From positions 1-6,275 of the forward strand of contig JBASOJ010000050.1 in the NCBI GenBank assembly GCA_049658145.1: a stretch of 6,275 nucleotides of DNA, in the 5' to 3' direction. This document shows, one piece after another, positions 1 through 5,593 of the stretch (position 1 is its first letter; every line of letters begins with the position of its first letter). Position numbers and translations under genes: made by a program. Below the pieces are notes generated by a model. The model had not been told where the DNA came from. It was given only the letters and a program-made list of their open reading frames with translations, and ran no database searches. The stretch is from UBA6100 sp049658145 (lineage in GTDB: Bacteria; Actinomycetota; Coriobacteriia; Anaerosomatales; Anaerosomataceae).

Positions 1-1
1 G

Positions 2-769
2 GGCGCGACCGGCGACATCGGTCCGATCGGGCCCCAGGGTCCGCAGGGCGAGCCGGGCGTGACGCAGGATCTCACGCCGCTGCTGGCCCGGATAGACGCC
101 CTCGAAACGGCACTGGCCTCGGCCGAGACCACGATCGCCGCGATTGAGGCCAACAAAGCCCTGCTCCTCGGCCCCTACGTCACGGTGGACACGAACGCCA
201 TCAACGGCATCGCCGGGCCGAACATCATCTTCACCGGCGCGAACCTCCACATCCGCAGCGGATCCGGGTCCACCATGGGCCCGCTGAACGGACGCGGGAA
301 CCTCGTCGTGGGATACGGGGAGAACGAGATGCTCTATGCCCGCACCGGTAGCCACAACCTGGTGGTCGGTCCCAATCACGGCTGGACAAGCCTGGGCGGC
401 TTCATCGCCGGGTACCAGAACCGGGTCAGCCGTTCCTCCGCCAGCGTCTCCGGCGGTGCGTACAACCTCGCCGACGGCTCCTGCTCCGCTGTGAGCGGAG
501 GTTCGCTCAATCAGGCGCTGGGCTCGCAATCGAGCATCAGCGGCGGTGATCAGAACCTGGCACTCGGCATGTCATCGAGTGTCAGCGGAGGCTTCCTCAA
601 CATGGCAGTGGGGATGCAGTCTGCGGTAAGCGGCGGCGACTCCAACCTGGCGTTCGGATCTACCTCGTGCGTCAGCGGCGGCTCCAGCAACCGGGCGGAG
701 TATGCTTCCTCGACGGTAAGCGGTGGGTTCGCTCTGTCGACCACCGCAAACCACCAGCACCTGCCGTAG
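2..769 (+). CDS. Collagen-like / coiled-coil / beta-roll repeat surface or fibre protein (5' end missing)
   Basis: The reading frame is open from the first complete codon, so the true start lies before the window; the GTG at 59 is internal. Three segments are visible. (1) Nucleotides 2-64 encode Gly-X-Y collagen triplets (GAT GDI GPI GPQ GPQ GEP). (2) About 71-166 encodes a leucine/alanine heptad stretch (LLARIDALETALASAE), a likely trimeric coiled coil. (3) A beta-rich part contains GNLVVGYGEN and SHNLVVGPNHG, followed by seven copies of a 15-residue unit, consensus xxVSGGxxNxAxGxx (440-769), ending ...HQHLP. Such units resemble the left-handed beta-roll of YadA-type heads and many secreted repeat proteins. 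I infer a trimeric extracellular fibre or adhesin-like product. No C-terminal anchor or sorting signal is present, and nothing shows the ligand. A phage tail-fibre role is possible but has no support from the neighbours. The last unit is degenerate. Confidence 0.75.
   Translation, partial: GATGDIGPIGPQGPQGEPGVTQDLTPLLARIDALETALASAETTIAAIEANKALLLGPYVTVDTNAINGIAGPNIIFTGANLHIRSGSGSTMGPLNGRGNLVVGYGENEMLYARTGSHNLVVGPNHGWTSLGGFIAGYQNRVSRSSASVSGGAYNLADGSCSAVSGGSLNQALGSQSSISGGDQNLALGMSSSVSGGFLNMAVGMQSAVSGGDSNLAFGSTSCVSGGSSNRAEYASSTVSGGFALSTTANHQHLP
440..754 (+). repeat. Seven tandem 45-bp (15-residue) protein-coding repeats
   Basis: Units begin at 440, 485, 530, 575, 620, 665 and 710. Each encodes [SA]x[VI]SGG, and units 1-6 continue with two residues, N, one residue and A. 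Unit 6 loses the late Gly (AEYAS) and unit 7 keeps only STVSGG before the C-terminal tail. The period is exact at the codon level, while the nucleotide sequence between units has drifted. This indicates selection on protein structure rather than recent slippage. Confidence 0.8.
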
Positions 770-794
770 CGCCACCCGGTACGTTGTGACAGGC

Positions 795-824
795 GAAGGG
801 CGCGGGTTGCACCTCGCGCCCTTC
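795..824. terminator. Strong inverted repeat at convergent gene ends, probable terminator
   Basis: A perfect 10-bp stem (795-804 with 815-824, GAAGGGCGCG/CGCGCCCTTC) encloses a 10-nt loop that can add a small GGT/ACC inner pairing. It lies 26 bp after the stop of the fibre-like gene and 26 bp beyond the stop of hpf, so it could serve both strands. Neither side has a clear U-tract, so intrinsic termination is plausible but not certain. Confidence 0.5.
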
Positions 825-827
825 AAC

Positions 828-846
828 ATCCCCTGGATGTGGGGAT
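828..846. terminator. Second small hairpin, probable 3' end of hpf transcript
   Basis: A 6-bp stem ATCCCC/GGGGAT (828-833 with 841-846) has a 7-nt loop, directly after the hpf stop codon (850-852, minus strand). There is no U-tract. With the stronger inverted repeat next to it, it forms a two-hairpin barrier between the convergent genes. Confidence 0.3.
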
Positions 847-849
847 AGG

Positions 850-1386
850 TTATGCCGACGTGATGAGCCCGTAGTCGCCGTCGTTGCGGCGGTACAGGAC
901 GTTAGTCCCTTCCGTGTCCTCGGATCGGAAGACGAAGAAGTCGTGGCCCAGGAGCTCCATCTGCAAGATGGCCTCATCGGTGCTCATCGGCTTGGTGGCA
1001 AGCGTCTTGGTCTTCACGATTGCGGGCTCGTCAGGCTCTTCCGGCGCGGGCGCAATCGCGGCGACCGGCACGCCCTTGGTGTGCCGGTCCACGGTCTTTT
1101 CCTTGTACCTGCGCACCTGGCTCTCGAGCTTCTCGCTTACCAGGTCGATGGCGGCGAAGAGATCCGACGCCGCCTCCTTGGCCCGGATCACGTGCCCCTT
1201 GGTGTATACGGTGACCTCGGCGACCTGACCCTTCTCTATAGACTTATTGCGCTCGGTGTAGAGCTCTACCTCTGCGCTCATGAGCTGACTGTTCAGAATC
1301 TTGGTGACCCGCCCGATCTTCTCCTCGGCGTACTCCCGGATAGCAGGGGTAACGTCCATGCGGCGGCCCTTCACGATCATCTGCAT
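850..1386 (-). CDS. hpf: Ribosome hibernation-promoting factor, long form (HPF/RaiA)
   Basis: This 178-residue protein has the length of long HPFs. Residues 1-100 are the ribosome-binding domain that occupies the 30S decoding/tRNA channel: MIVKGRRMDVTPAIREYAEEK, then AEVTVYTKGHVIRAKEAASD and DLVSEKLESQVRRYKEK. Residues about 101-130 are an Ala/Pro/Glu linker. Residues 131-178 are the C-terminal dimerisation domain with its hallmark KPMSTDEAILQMELLGHDF and the YRRNDGDYGLI ending. In the family this tail pairs two 70S ribosomes into 100S dimers in stationary phase or starvation. The ATG at 1386 is preceded by AAGGAGG (1394-1400) at 7-nt spacing; an ATG two codons later is less well placed. The gene lies 171 bp after the ABC ATPase on the same strand with no terminator between, so read-through from the transporter operon is possible. 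It is the expected partner gene of a raiA-motif RNA. Confidence 0.95.
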   Translation of the reverse strand: MQMIVKGRRMDVTPAIREYAEEKIGRVTKILNSQLMSAEVELYTERNKSIEKGQVAEVTVYTKGHVIRAKEAASDLFAAIDLVSEKLESQVRRYKEKTVDRHTKGVPVAAIAPAPEEPDEPAIVKTKTLATKPMSTDEAILQMELLGHDFFVFRSEDTEGTNVLYRRNDGDYGLITSA

Positions 1387-1557
1387 ACCGCGGCCTCCTT
1401 AGTAGGGTCCGGACACTATGAACATACCCGCGCTGCCGCCGATGAGGCACCCAGAGAGCGTGTATCTGCGCGGAATCTCCACGGCGCGGCTAGAACGGCG
1501 CAAAGGGCAGATCGCGCGCGGTCCACAACACGAGCACCGGCCCCGCCAACGCCACGC

Positions 1558-2316
1558 CTATGAGATGTGGCCGAGGAAGTCCTTCGTGCGCTCGTGCTGC
1601 GGATGGTCGAACACCTCGGAGGGAGTGCCCTCCTCCACGATCACGCCGCCGTCCATGAAGACCGCACGCGTTGCCACATCGCGCGCGAAGCCCATCTCAT
1701 GGGTGACCACCAGCATGGTCATGCCAGCCTTCGCGAGCTCCTTCATCACGTCGAGTACGCCGCGCACGAGCTCCGGGTCGAGTGCCGAGGTGACCTCGTC
1801 GAAGAGCATCACGTGCGGATCCATCGCAAGCGCGCGGGCGATCGCCACGCGCTGCTGCTGGCCGCCAGAGAGCTGCGCGGGGAAGTAGTCCACGCGGTCG
1901 CCAAGGCCCACGCGCTCGAGCTGCTCGAGCGCGATCCGCTCGGCTTCGGCCTTGGAGCGCTTCAGCACCTTGCGCTGCGCGAGCATCACGTTGCCCATCG
2001 CGGTGAGGTGCGGGAACAGGTTGAACTGCTGGAACACCATGCCGATGCGCTCGCGCACCTCGTTGATGTTCGTCTTGGGGTCGTTCACCTTGATGTCCTC
2101 GAGCAAGATCTCCCCGCCCGTGGGCTCCTCGAGCCGGTTCACGCAGCGCAGCATCGTCGACTTGCCCGAGCCGCTGGGCCCGAGGATGACCACGACCTCG
2201 CCCTTCTGGACGTCCATGTCCACGTCACGCAACACCTCGAGGTCGCCGAAGCACTTCCGGAGGTTCCGGATACGGACGATCGGGCCGCTGTGGGGTGTCG
2301 CGTTGGGCTCGTTCAT
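1558..2316 (-). CDS. glnQ: Polar amino acid ABC transporter ATP-binding protein (GlnQ/HisP type)
   Basis: A 252-residue cytoplasmic ATPase that drives the importer formed with the upstream permease. Motifs in order: Walker A GPSGSGKS (46-53), Q-loop QQFNLFPHLTAMGNV (96-110), ABC signature LSGGQQQR (149-156), Walker B VMLFDEVTSALD (169-180) and H-loop VTHEMGFARD (204-213). All catalytic residues are present. The sequence LFPHLTAMGNV and the ending HERTKDFL are typical of the PAAT amino-acid family; the exact substrate cannot be read from the ATPase. Three in-frame starts cluster here: GTG 2325, ATG 2322 and ATG 2316. I chose 2316 because GAGGGG (2325-2330) lies 8 nt upstream. It is only 2 nt from the ATG at 2322 and overlaps the GTG. 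The ATG at 2322 forms a TGATG overlap with the permease stop, so translational coupling is likely either way. Confidence 0.93.
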   Translation of the reverse strand: MNEPNATPHSGPIVRIRNLRKCFGDLEVLRDVDMDVQKGEVVVILGPSGSGKSTMLRCVNRLEEPTGGEILLEDIKVNDPKTNINEVRERIGMVFQQFNLFPHLTAMGNVMLAQRKVLKRSKAEAERIALEQLERVGLGDRVDYFPAQLSGGQQQRVAIARALAMDPHVMLFDEVTSALDPELVRGVLDVMKELAKAGMTMLVVTHEMGFARDVATRAVFMDGGVIVEEGTPSEVFDHPQHERTKDFLGHIS

Positions 2317-2321
2317 CGTCA

Positions 2322-3665
2322 TCACCCCTCACCGTCCGTGGAAGTTCGGCTGGCGGCGCCTTCGGCATCCTGGAGCACCTTGGCCGCTGCAGCCTCGGCG
2401 GCAGCCTTCTTGGCAGCGGCTGCCGCGAGGTTGTCCTTCTCGCTCTTCTCAAACGTCTCCACCCCTCCGCCTTCCGAGCGTGCCAGCCGGTTCTCGAGCC
2501 GCTGCACGAGCCGGCCGAGCGGGATGGTGATGACCAGGTAGAAGCCCGCCGCGAGCAGGTACGGGGAGACGTTCAGGGTGCTCGAAGCGACCTCGCGCGA
2601 CCGCATGACCATCTCCTTCATGCCCACCGCAGCGAAGAGCGCCGTGTCTTTGAACAGCAGGATGAATTCGGACATCATCGTCGGCAGGATGCGCCGCACC
2701 GTCTGCGGGATGATGATGAACGCCATCGCCTGCGGAGTGGTCATGCCGAGCGAGCGTGCGGCTTCCATCTGCCCCTTGCTGATGGACTGGATGCCGGCGC
2801 GGAAGATCTCGGCCATGTATGCCGCCGAGTTGAAGCTCAGGACCACGAACGCGCGGATCCACATCGAGTTGTCCACGCCGAACAGCCCGGGCTGGTTGAT
2901 CACCGGGAATGTCTCGACCATCACCTTCCACGGCGGCAGGAGCGTGAGGCCGAAGAAGACGATGAGGATCTGCAGGAAGATCGGCGTCCCGCGGATCACG
3001 TCCACGTAGATCGTGGCCGGAACGCGAGCCCAGCGCGTGCGCGCCATCTTCATGAACGCAAGCGTCAGGCCTCCAGGGATGGCCAGTGCGAAGGAGATCA
3101 ACACCAGCACGAGCGAAACGCGAAGGGCCAGCGCCACGATGGTGAACGACTCGGCGATGACCTTCGGCGAGGCGTAGAGGTGCGAGATGGTGCCCGCTTC
3201 CCACCAGTCGAGCGCGCCGGCGAAGCCCGTGCGGCCCGCATCGAACGTCACGTCGGAGCCGCCGATCGTGATGATGTCGTTGTCCGCGAGCTCGGGCGTG
3301 CCCTCAACGGGCTCGCCGTTGAGCAGCACGGGCGTCGGGCTCGTCTCCTCGGCCTCAAGGACCCAGGTGGACTTGCCCAGTCCGGCGCCCGGAGGCGTGC
3401 GCCTGAGGGTCGCGGCGGTCGTTGTGGCCTTGTCCAGCTCGGCCAGGTCAACGGTCACGTTCACCTGCGACAGACCGATAGTCGCATCGTCCCGCGTGGG
3501 GGCGATGATGTACACATCGTCGACCACGCCGGTCTGGCCGCGCCGCGCTTTGTGCTCGTAGAGCAGGCGCTCCGGACCCGACATGGTGAGAAGCAGAACC
3601 AGAAGCACGATGACGACCGCCGCCGCGACCACGTAACCGACGGCGCCCCGAATCTTCGAGTTCAC
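2322..3665 (-). CDS. Amino acid ABC transporter permease with N-terminal anchor and degenerate FHA-like domain
   Basis: At 447 residues this is about twice the length of HisM/GlnP-type permeases. Residues 1-9 are short and basic and 10-28 form an extra membrane helix. Residues about 50-141 form a beta-rich domain resembling FHA. Residues about 165-395 are the usual five-helix permease with RGTPIFLQ (225-232) and the ATPase-contacting EAA loop EAARSLGMTTPQAMAFIIIP (301-320). Residues 396-447 are a hydrophilic Ala/Lys/Glu-rich tail. The family core has its N-terminus outside, so the extra helix would place the FHA-like domain outside the membrane. One permease gene implies a homodimer. The GTG start at 3665 has GGGGAGG (3670-3676) 4 nt upstream; no better start exists and the N-terminal helix begins soon after it. 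The gene follows the terminator-like hairpin after the binding-protein gene and overlaps the ATPase start region. The core assignment is secure; the N-terminal fold is inference. Confidence 0.9.
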   Translation of the reverse strand: MNSKIRGAVGYVVAAAVVIVLLVLLLTMSGPERLLYEHKARRGQTGVVDDVYIIAPTRDDATIGLSQVNVTVDLAELDKATTTAATLRRTPPGAGLGKSTWVLEAEETSPTPVLLNGEPVEGTPELADNDIITIGGSDVTFDAGRTGFAGALDWWEAGTISHLYASPKVIAESFTIVALALRVSLVLVLISFALAIPGGLTLAFMKMARTRWARVPATIYVDVIRGTPIFLQILIVFFGLTLLPPWKVMVETFPVINQPGLFGVDNSMWIRAFVVLSFNSAAYMAEIFRAGIQSISKGQMEAARSLGMTTPQAMAFIIIPQTVRRILPTMMSEFILLFKDTALFAAVGMKEMVMRSREVASSTLNVSPYLLAAGFYLVITIPLGRLVQRLENRLARSEGGGVETFEKSEKDNLAAAAAKKAAAEAAAAKVLQDAEGAASRTSTDGEG

Positions 3666-3690
3666 GCAGCCTCCCCAAACGATTGGCCAG

Positions 3691-3732
3691 AAAACAAACG
3701 TGGGGCCGACGGTCGCAAAACCGTCGGCCCCA
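3691..3732 (-). terminator. Terminator/attenuator hairpin between binding-protein and permease genes
   Basis: A perfect 13-bp GC-rich stem (3720-3732 with 3701-3713) has a 6-nt loop. On the minus strand it is followed by a T-rich run (CGTTTGTTTT, 3700-3691). It begins 29 nt after the stop of the second binding protein and ends 25 nt before the permease GTG. The plus-strand side has no T-tract, so it acts on the minus strand. It probably lets through only part of the transcription, or protects the 3' end of the binding-protein mRNA, giving more binding protein than permease. This is a common arrangement in ABC importer operons. Confidence 0.7.
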
Positions 3733-3760
3733 AGTCTACCGTAGTCTCAGCGTACAGCCA

Positions 3761-4636
3761 CTACTCGGCCTTCTTGACTGCCAGCGACTGGTTCGAGTTG
3801 ATGTACGGATCCGAGAAGTCCACCGACTGCCAACGCTCGTCGGTGATGGTCATGGCCGAAGCGATCAGGTCGAACTCGCTGCCGGCCTGCACGCCCGTGA
3901 TGAGCGCGTCGAACTTGTAGCTCTTGAACTCGACCGTGAGGCCGAGCTTCTCGCCGATCGCATTCACCAGGTCGACGTCGAAGCCGACCGTCTCGCCACC
4001 CTCGACGTTCTCGAACGGCGGGAAGGCGGTGTCGGAGCCAACGACGATCTTGCCAGCGGTGATCAGCGCGGGAGCATCCGCGGGCTTGGCGGTCACGCCG
4101 CTCTCAGCCTCGGGATACGACATCGGGGCTGCGCCGAACCAGGTCTCGTAGACCTCGTCGTAGGTGCCATCGGCGATGCACTCGGCGAGTGCCCAGTTGA
4201 CGGCGTCACGGAGCACGGCGTCGTCCTTGTTGAATGCAAAGCCGTAGGTCTCGTCGGTCTTGATCTCTTCGACGATCTCGAGGCCGCGGGTCTCGTCCTT
4301 GACGATGTCCTGGCTGATCGGGAGATCGTTGATCACGCCGTCCACGTCGCCGGCCTGCAGCGCCGAGAAGGCAAGCAGGATGTCATCGTAAGGAACAACC
4401 TCGACACCGTTGGGCTCGAGGTTCTCCTTGGCCCAACCCTCACCCGTGGTACCGGACTGCACGCCGACCTTGTCGCCCTCGCCGAGGTCGTCGACGCTGG
4501 TGATCGCCGCGCGCTCGGTGGTCTCCTCGGTCTCCGTGCCGTCCTTGGTGTCATCCGTGCAGCCGCTCAGCGCAACCATGCCGAGCACCAGCGCGAAGAC
4601 CATGAAGAGCGCAACGAACTTCTTGCTCTTGCTCAT
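3761..4636 (-). CDS. Amino acid-binding lipoprotein of SBP_bac_3 type with circularly permuted domain order
   Basis: A 291-residue lipoprotein. It has basic MSKSKK, a hydrophobic helix, lipobox LSGC (Cys26) and an acidic Thr/Glu linker (27-43). The body matches family 3 solute-binding proteins, but in swapped order. Residues 45-171 are what is normally the second part: SVDDLGEGDKVGVQSGTTGE, D104 in INDLPIS, YGFAF, and the usual C-terminal ending DGTYDEVYETWFG. Residues 193-291 are what is normally the first part: GKIVVGSDTAFPPFE, VGFDVDLVNAIGEKLGL, FDALITGVQAG, MTITDER (R268), VDFSDPY. The protein stops at SLAVKKAE, where the inter-lobe hinge normally continues. A linker of about 20 residues (172-192) joins the old C- and N-termini. 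Expected ligand residues (R268, D104, SGTTGE 61-66) are kept, so amino-acid binding is likely. The ATG at 4636 has AAGGAGG (4641-4647) 4 nt upstream; an in-frame codon at 4678 lacks this and would put 14 extra residues before the signal peptide. Confidence 0.92.
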   Translation of the reverse strand: MSKSKKFVALFMVFALVLGMVALSGCTDDTKDGTETEETTERAAITSVDDLGEGDKVGVQSGTTGEGWAKENLEPNGVEVVPYDDILLAFSALQAGDVDGVINDLPISQDIVKDETRGLEIVEEIKTDETYGFAFNKDDAVLRDAVNWALAECIADGTYDEVYETWFGAAPMSYPEAESGVTAKPADAPALITAGKIVVGSDTAFPPFENVEGGETVGFDVDLVNAIGEKLGLTVEFKSYKFDALITGVQAGSEFDLIASAMTITDERWQSVDFSDPYINSNQSLAVKKAE

Positions 4637-4640
4637 GGAG

Positions 4641-4647
4641 CCTCCTT
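4641..4647 (-). promoter_or_regulatory. Ribosome binding site fixing the start of the permuted binding protein
   Basis: AAGGAGG on the minus strand, 4 nt before the ATG at 4636, is a near-perfect Shine-Dalgarno. It selects the start directly before the signal peptide over the in-frame upstream codon at 4678. Confidence 0.8.
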
Positions 4648-4698
4648 CGTATGCTGTGCGATGAGGGCCTTCCGGCACCCCCTGTAACCACGATGTGA

Positions 4699-4730
4699 AC
4701 TATACCGCAAACGTGCGTGCTCTACGTCAG
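4699..4730 (-). promoter_or_regulatory. Possible internal promoter upstream of the permuted binding protein
   Basis: TATAGT (4704-4699, minus) matches five of six bases of the -10 consensus, in the 90-bp gap between the two binding-protein genes. The best -35-like hexamer, CTGACG (4730-4725), overlaps the upstream stop codon but is 20 nt away, longer than the usual 16-18. If used, transcription would start near 4692 and give a leader of about 56 nt. The -10 alone is suggestive only. Confidence 0.3.
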
Positions 4731-5566
4731 CTGGTGGTCTCCGCAACTGGGACTTCGAGTGCTGGCAGATCGCCGAGCCATTTCGAGCGGATGGTATCGA
4801 GGGTGCCGTCGGCCGCGAGCGCATCGAGCGCCTCGCGCACCGCAGCCTCCAGCTCGGTGGCGTCCTTCTTGACGATAACGCCCAGCGGTTCGGCCGCGCC
4901 GAACTGCCCCACGAAAGCGACGTTCTCGAAGTCGCGGGCGATGTACGCGCCCACGGCCGCATCACCGATCACGACGTCGGCGTTGCCCGCGGCGAGCGCC
5001 TCGAACGCCTCCTTCAGCGTAGCATAGCCGGTGGCGTAGCCCTCACCGTAGTCGGCCTCGAGCGTCCAGAACGCGGGGCTCTCCTTCTGAGCGGCGACAC
5101 GCTTACCCGGAAGGTCCGCGGCGGTGAGCGTGGTGGCAACCGAGTCGGAGGGCACAACCGAGAAGATGCCGGAACCATCGATCAGATACGAACCGGCCGT
5201 GGAGGTATCCGCGAGCACCGCATCGGTGATCGAGATGCCACCGAGCATGACGTCGACGGTGCCCTCGTTGAGTGCCGAGGCCATCTCGTTCGGCGTGATG
5301 TCCACCAGCTCCACCTTGAGTCCCAGACGCTCGGCGATGGCTGCTGCGACATCGACGTCGATCCCGGCGTTCTGCCCCTCGTCGGTGCCGGCGAACGGCG
5401 GATAACTGAGGTCCACGCCCACCTTGAGAACGCCCGCGGTGCCGATGACGGGCGGTGTGATCTTGGGCTCGAGCGCCGGCTCCTCGGGCTCCTTCTTGCA
5501 CCCCGCCATCGCGAACGCGAGTGCGAGGACGAGTGTGACGGCGATCAGACGTCGTGCGACTGTCAT
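4727..5566 (-). CDS. Amino acid ABC transporter substrate-binding lipoprotein, canonical order, divergent ligand site
   Basis: A 279-residue lipoprotein. The signal MTVARRLIAVTLVLALAFAM ends in lipobox AMAGC (Cys23), followed by a Lys/Glu/Pro linker. The mature part follows normal SBP_bac_3 order: VLKVGVDLSYPPFAG (46-60), IDVDVAAAIAERLGLKVEL (69-87), VDVMLGGISIT (104-114), hinge, LPGKRVAAQ (152-160), ADVVIGDAAVGAYI (196-209) and the C-terminal ADGTLDTIRSKWLG (252-265). Two usual ligand features are absent. The Arg after the first-lobe T-x-E-R motif is missing (TDAVLADTS), and the QxGTTGE-type loop reads QKESPAFW. D202 in the second lobe is kept. The ligand is therefore probably not a standard alpha-amino acid bound in the usual way. 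The ATG at 5566 is chosen because GGGAGGGAG precedes it. A GTG at 5602 would add 12 residues and overlap the RNA stem. It is the first protein gene of the importer operon and lies right after the structured RNA. Confidence 0.9.
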   Translation of the reverse strand: MTVARRLIAVTLVLALAFAMAGCKKEPEEPALEPKITPPVIGTAGVLKVGVDLSYPPFAGTDEGQNAGIDVDVAAAIAERLGLKVELVDITPNEMASALNEGTVDVMLGGISITDAVLADTSTAGSYLIDGSGIFSVVPSDSVATTLTAADLPGKRVAAQKESPAFWTLEADYGEGYATGYATLKEAFEALAAGNADVVIGDAAVGAYIARDFENVAFVGQFGAAEPLGVIVKKDATELEAAVREALDALAADGTLDTIRSKWLGDLPALEVPVAETTS

Positions 5567-5570
5567 TCGG

Positions 5571-5579
5571 CTCCCTCCC
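5571..5579 (-). promoter_or_regulatory. Ribosome binding site deciding the start of the first binding protein
   Basis: GGGAGGGAG on the minus strand ends 4 nt before the ATG at 5566; its GGGAGG core is 7 nt away. It lies only about 15 nt beyond the closing stem of the structured RNA, so folding of that RNA could influence access, although I see no obvious anti-Shine-Dalgarno (CCTCCC-type) segment inside it. Confidence 0.75.
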
Positions 5580-5593
5580 GAGAAGCAGATCAG

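Noticed and set aside
440..754. The 45-bp periodicity as a CRISPR-like or minisatellite array
   Set aside because: The repeats are in frame, conserved at protein level and drifted at DNA level, with no spacer/repeat alternation.
1387..1557. A dedicated promoter or terminator between the ATPase and hpf
   Set aside because: TATGTT near the hpf start is a weak -10 with no matching -35, and no hairpin with a T-tract follows the ATPase stop. Beyond the hpf Shine-Dalgarno I see nothing I can support in these 171 bases.
2295..3920. A 541-codon open frame on the plus strand opposite the permease
   Set aside because: It is rich in Arg, His, Asp and Glu with no recognisable domain. It lies antisense to a clearly conserved permease and shows the composition expected of a shadow frame in GC-rich DNA.
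3761..4636. The swapped halves of the binding protein as a frameshift or chimera artefact
   Set aside because: One uninterrupted frame with uniform composition holds a signal peptide, both halves and a plausible linker. Both halves end cleanly at domain boundaries, which a random join would not give.
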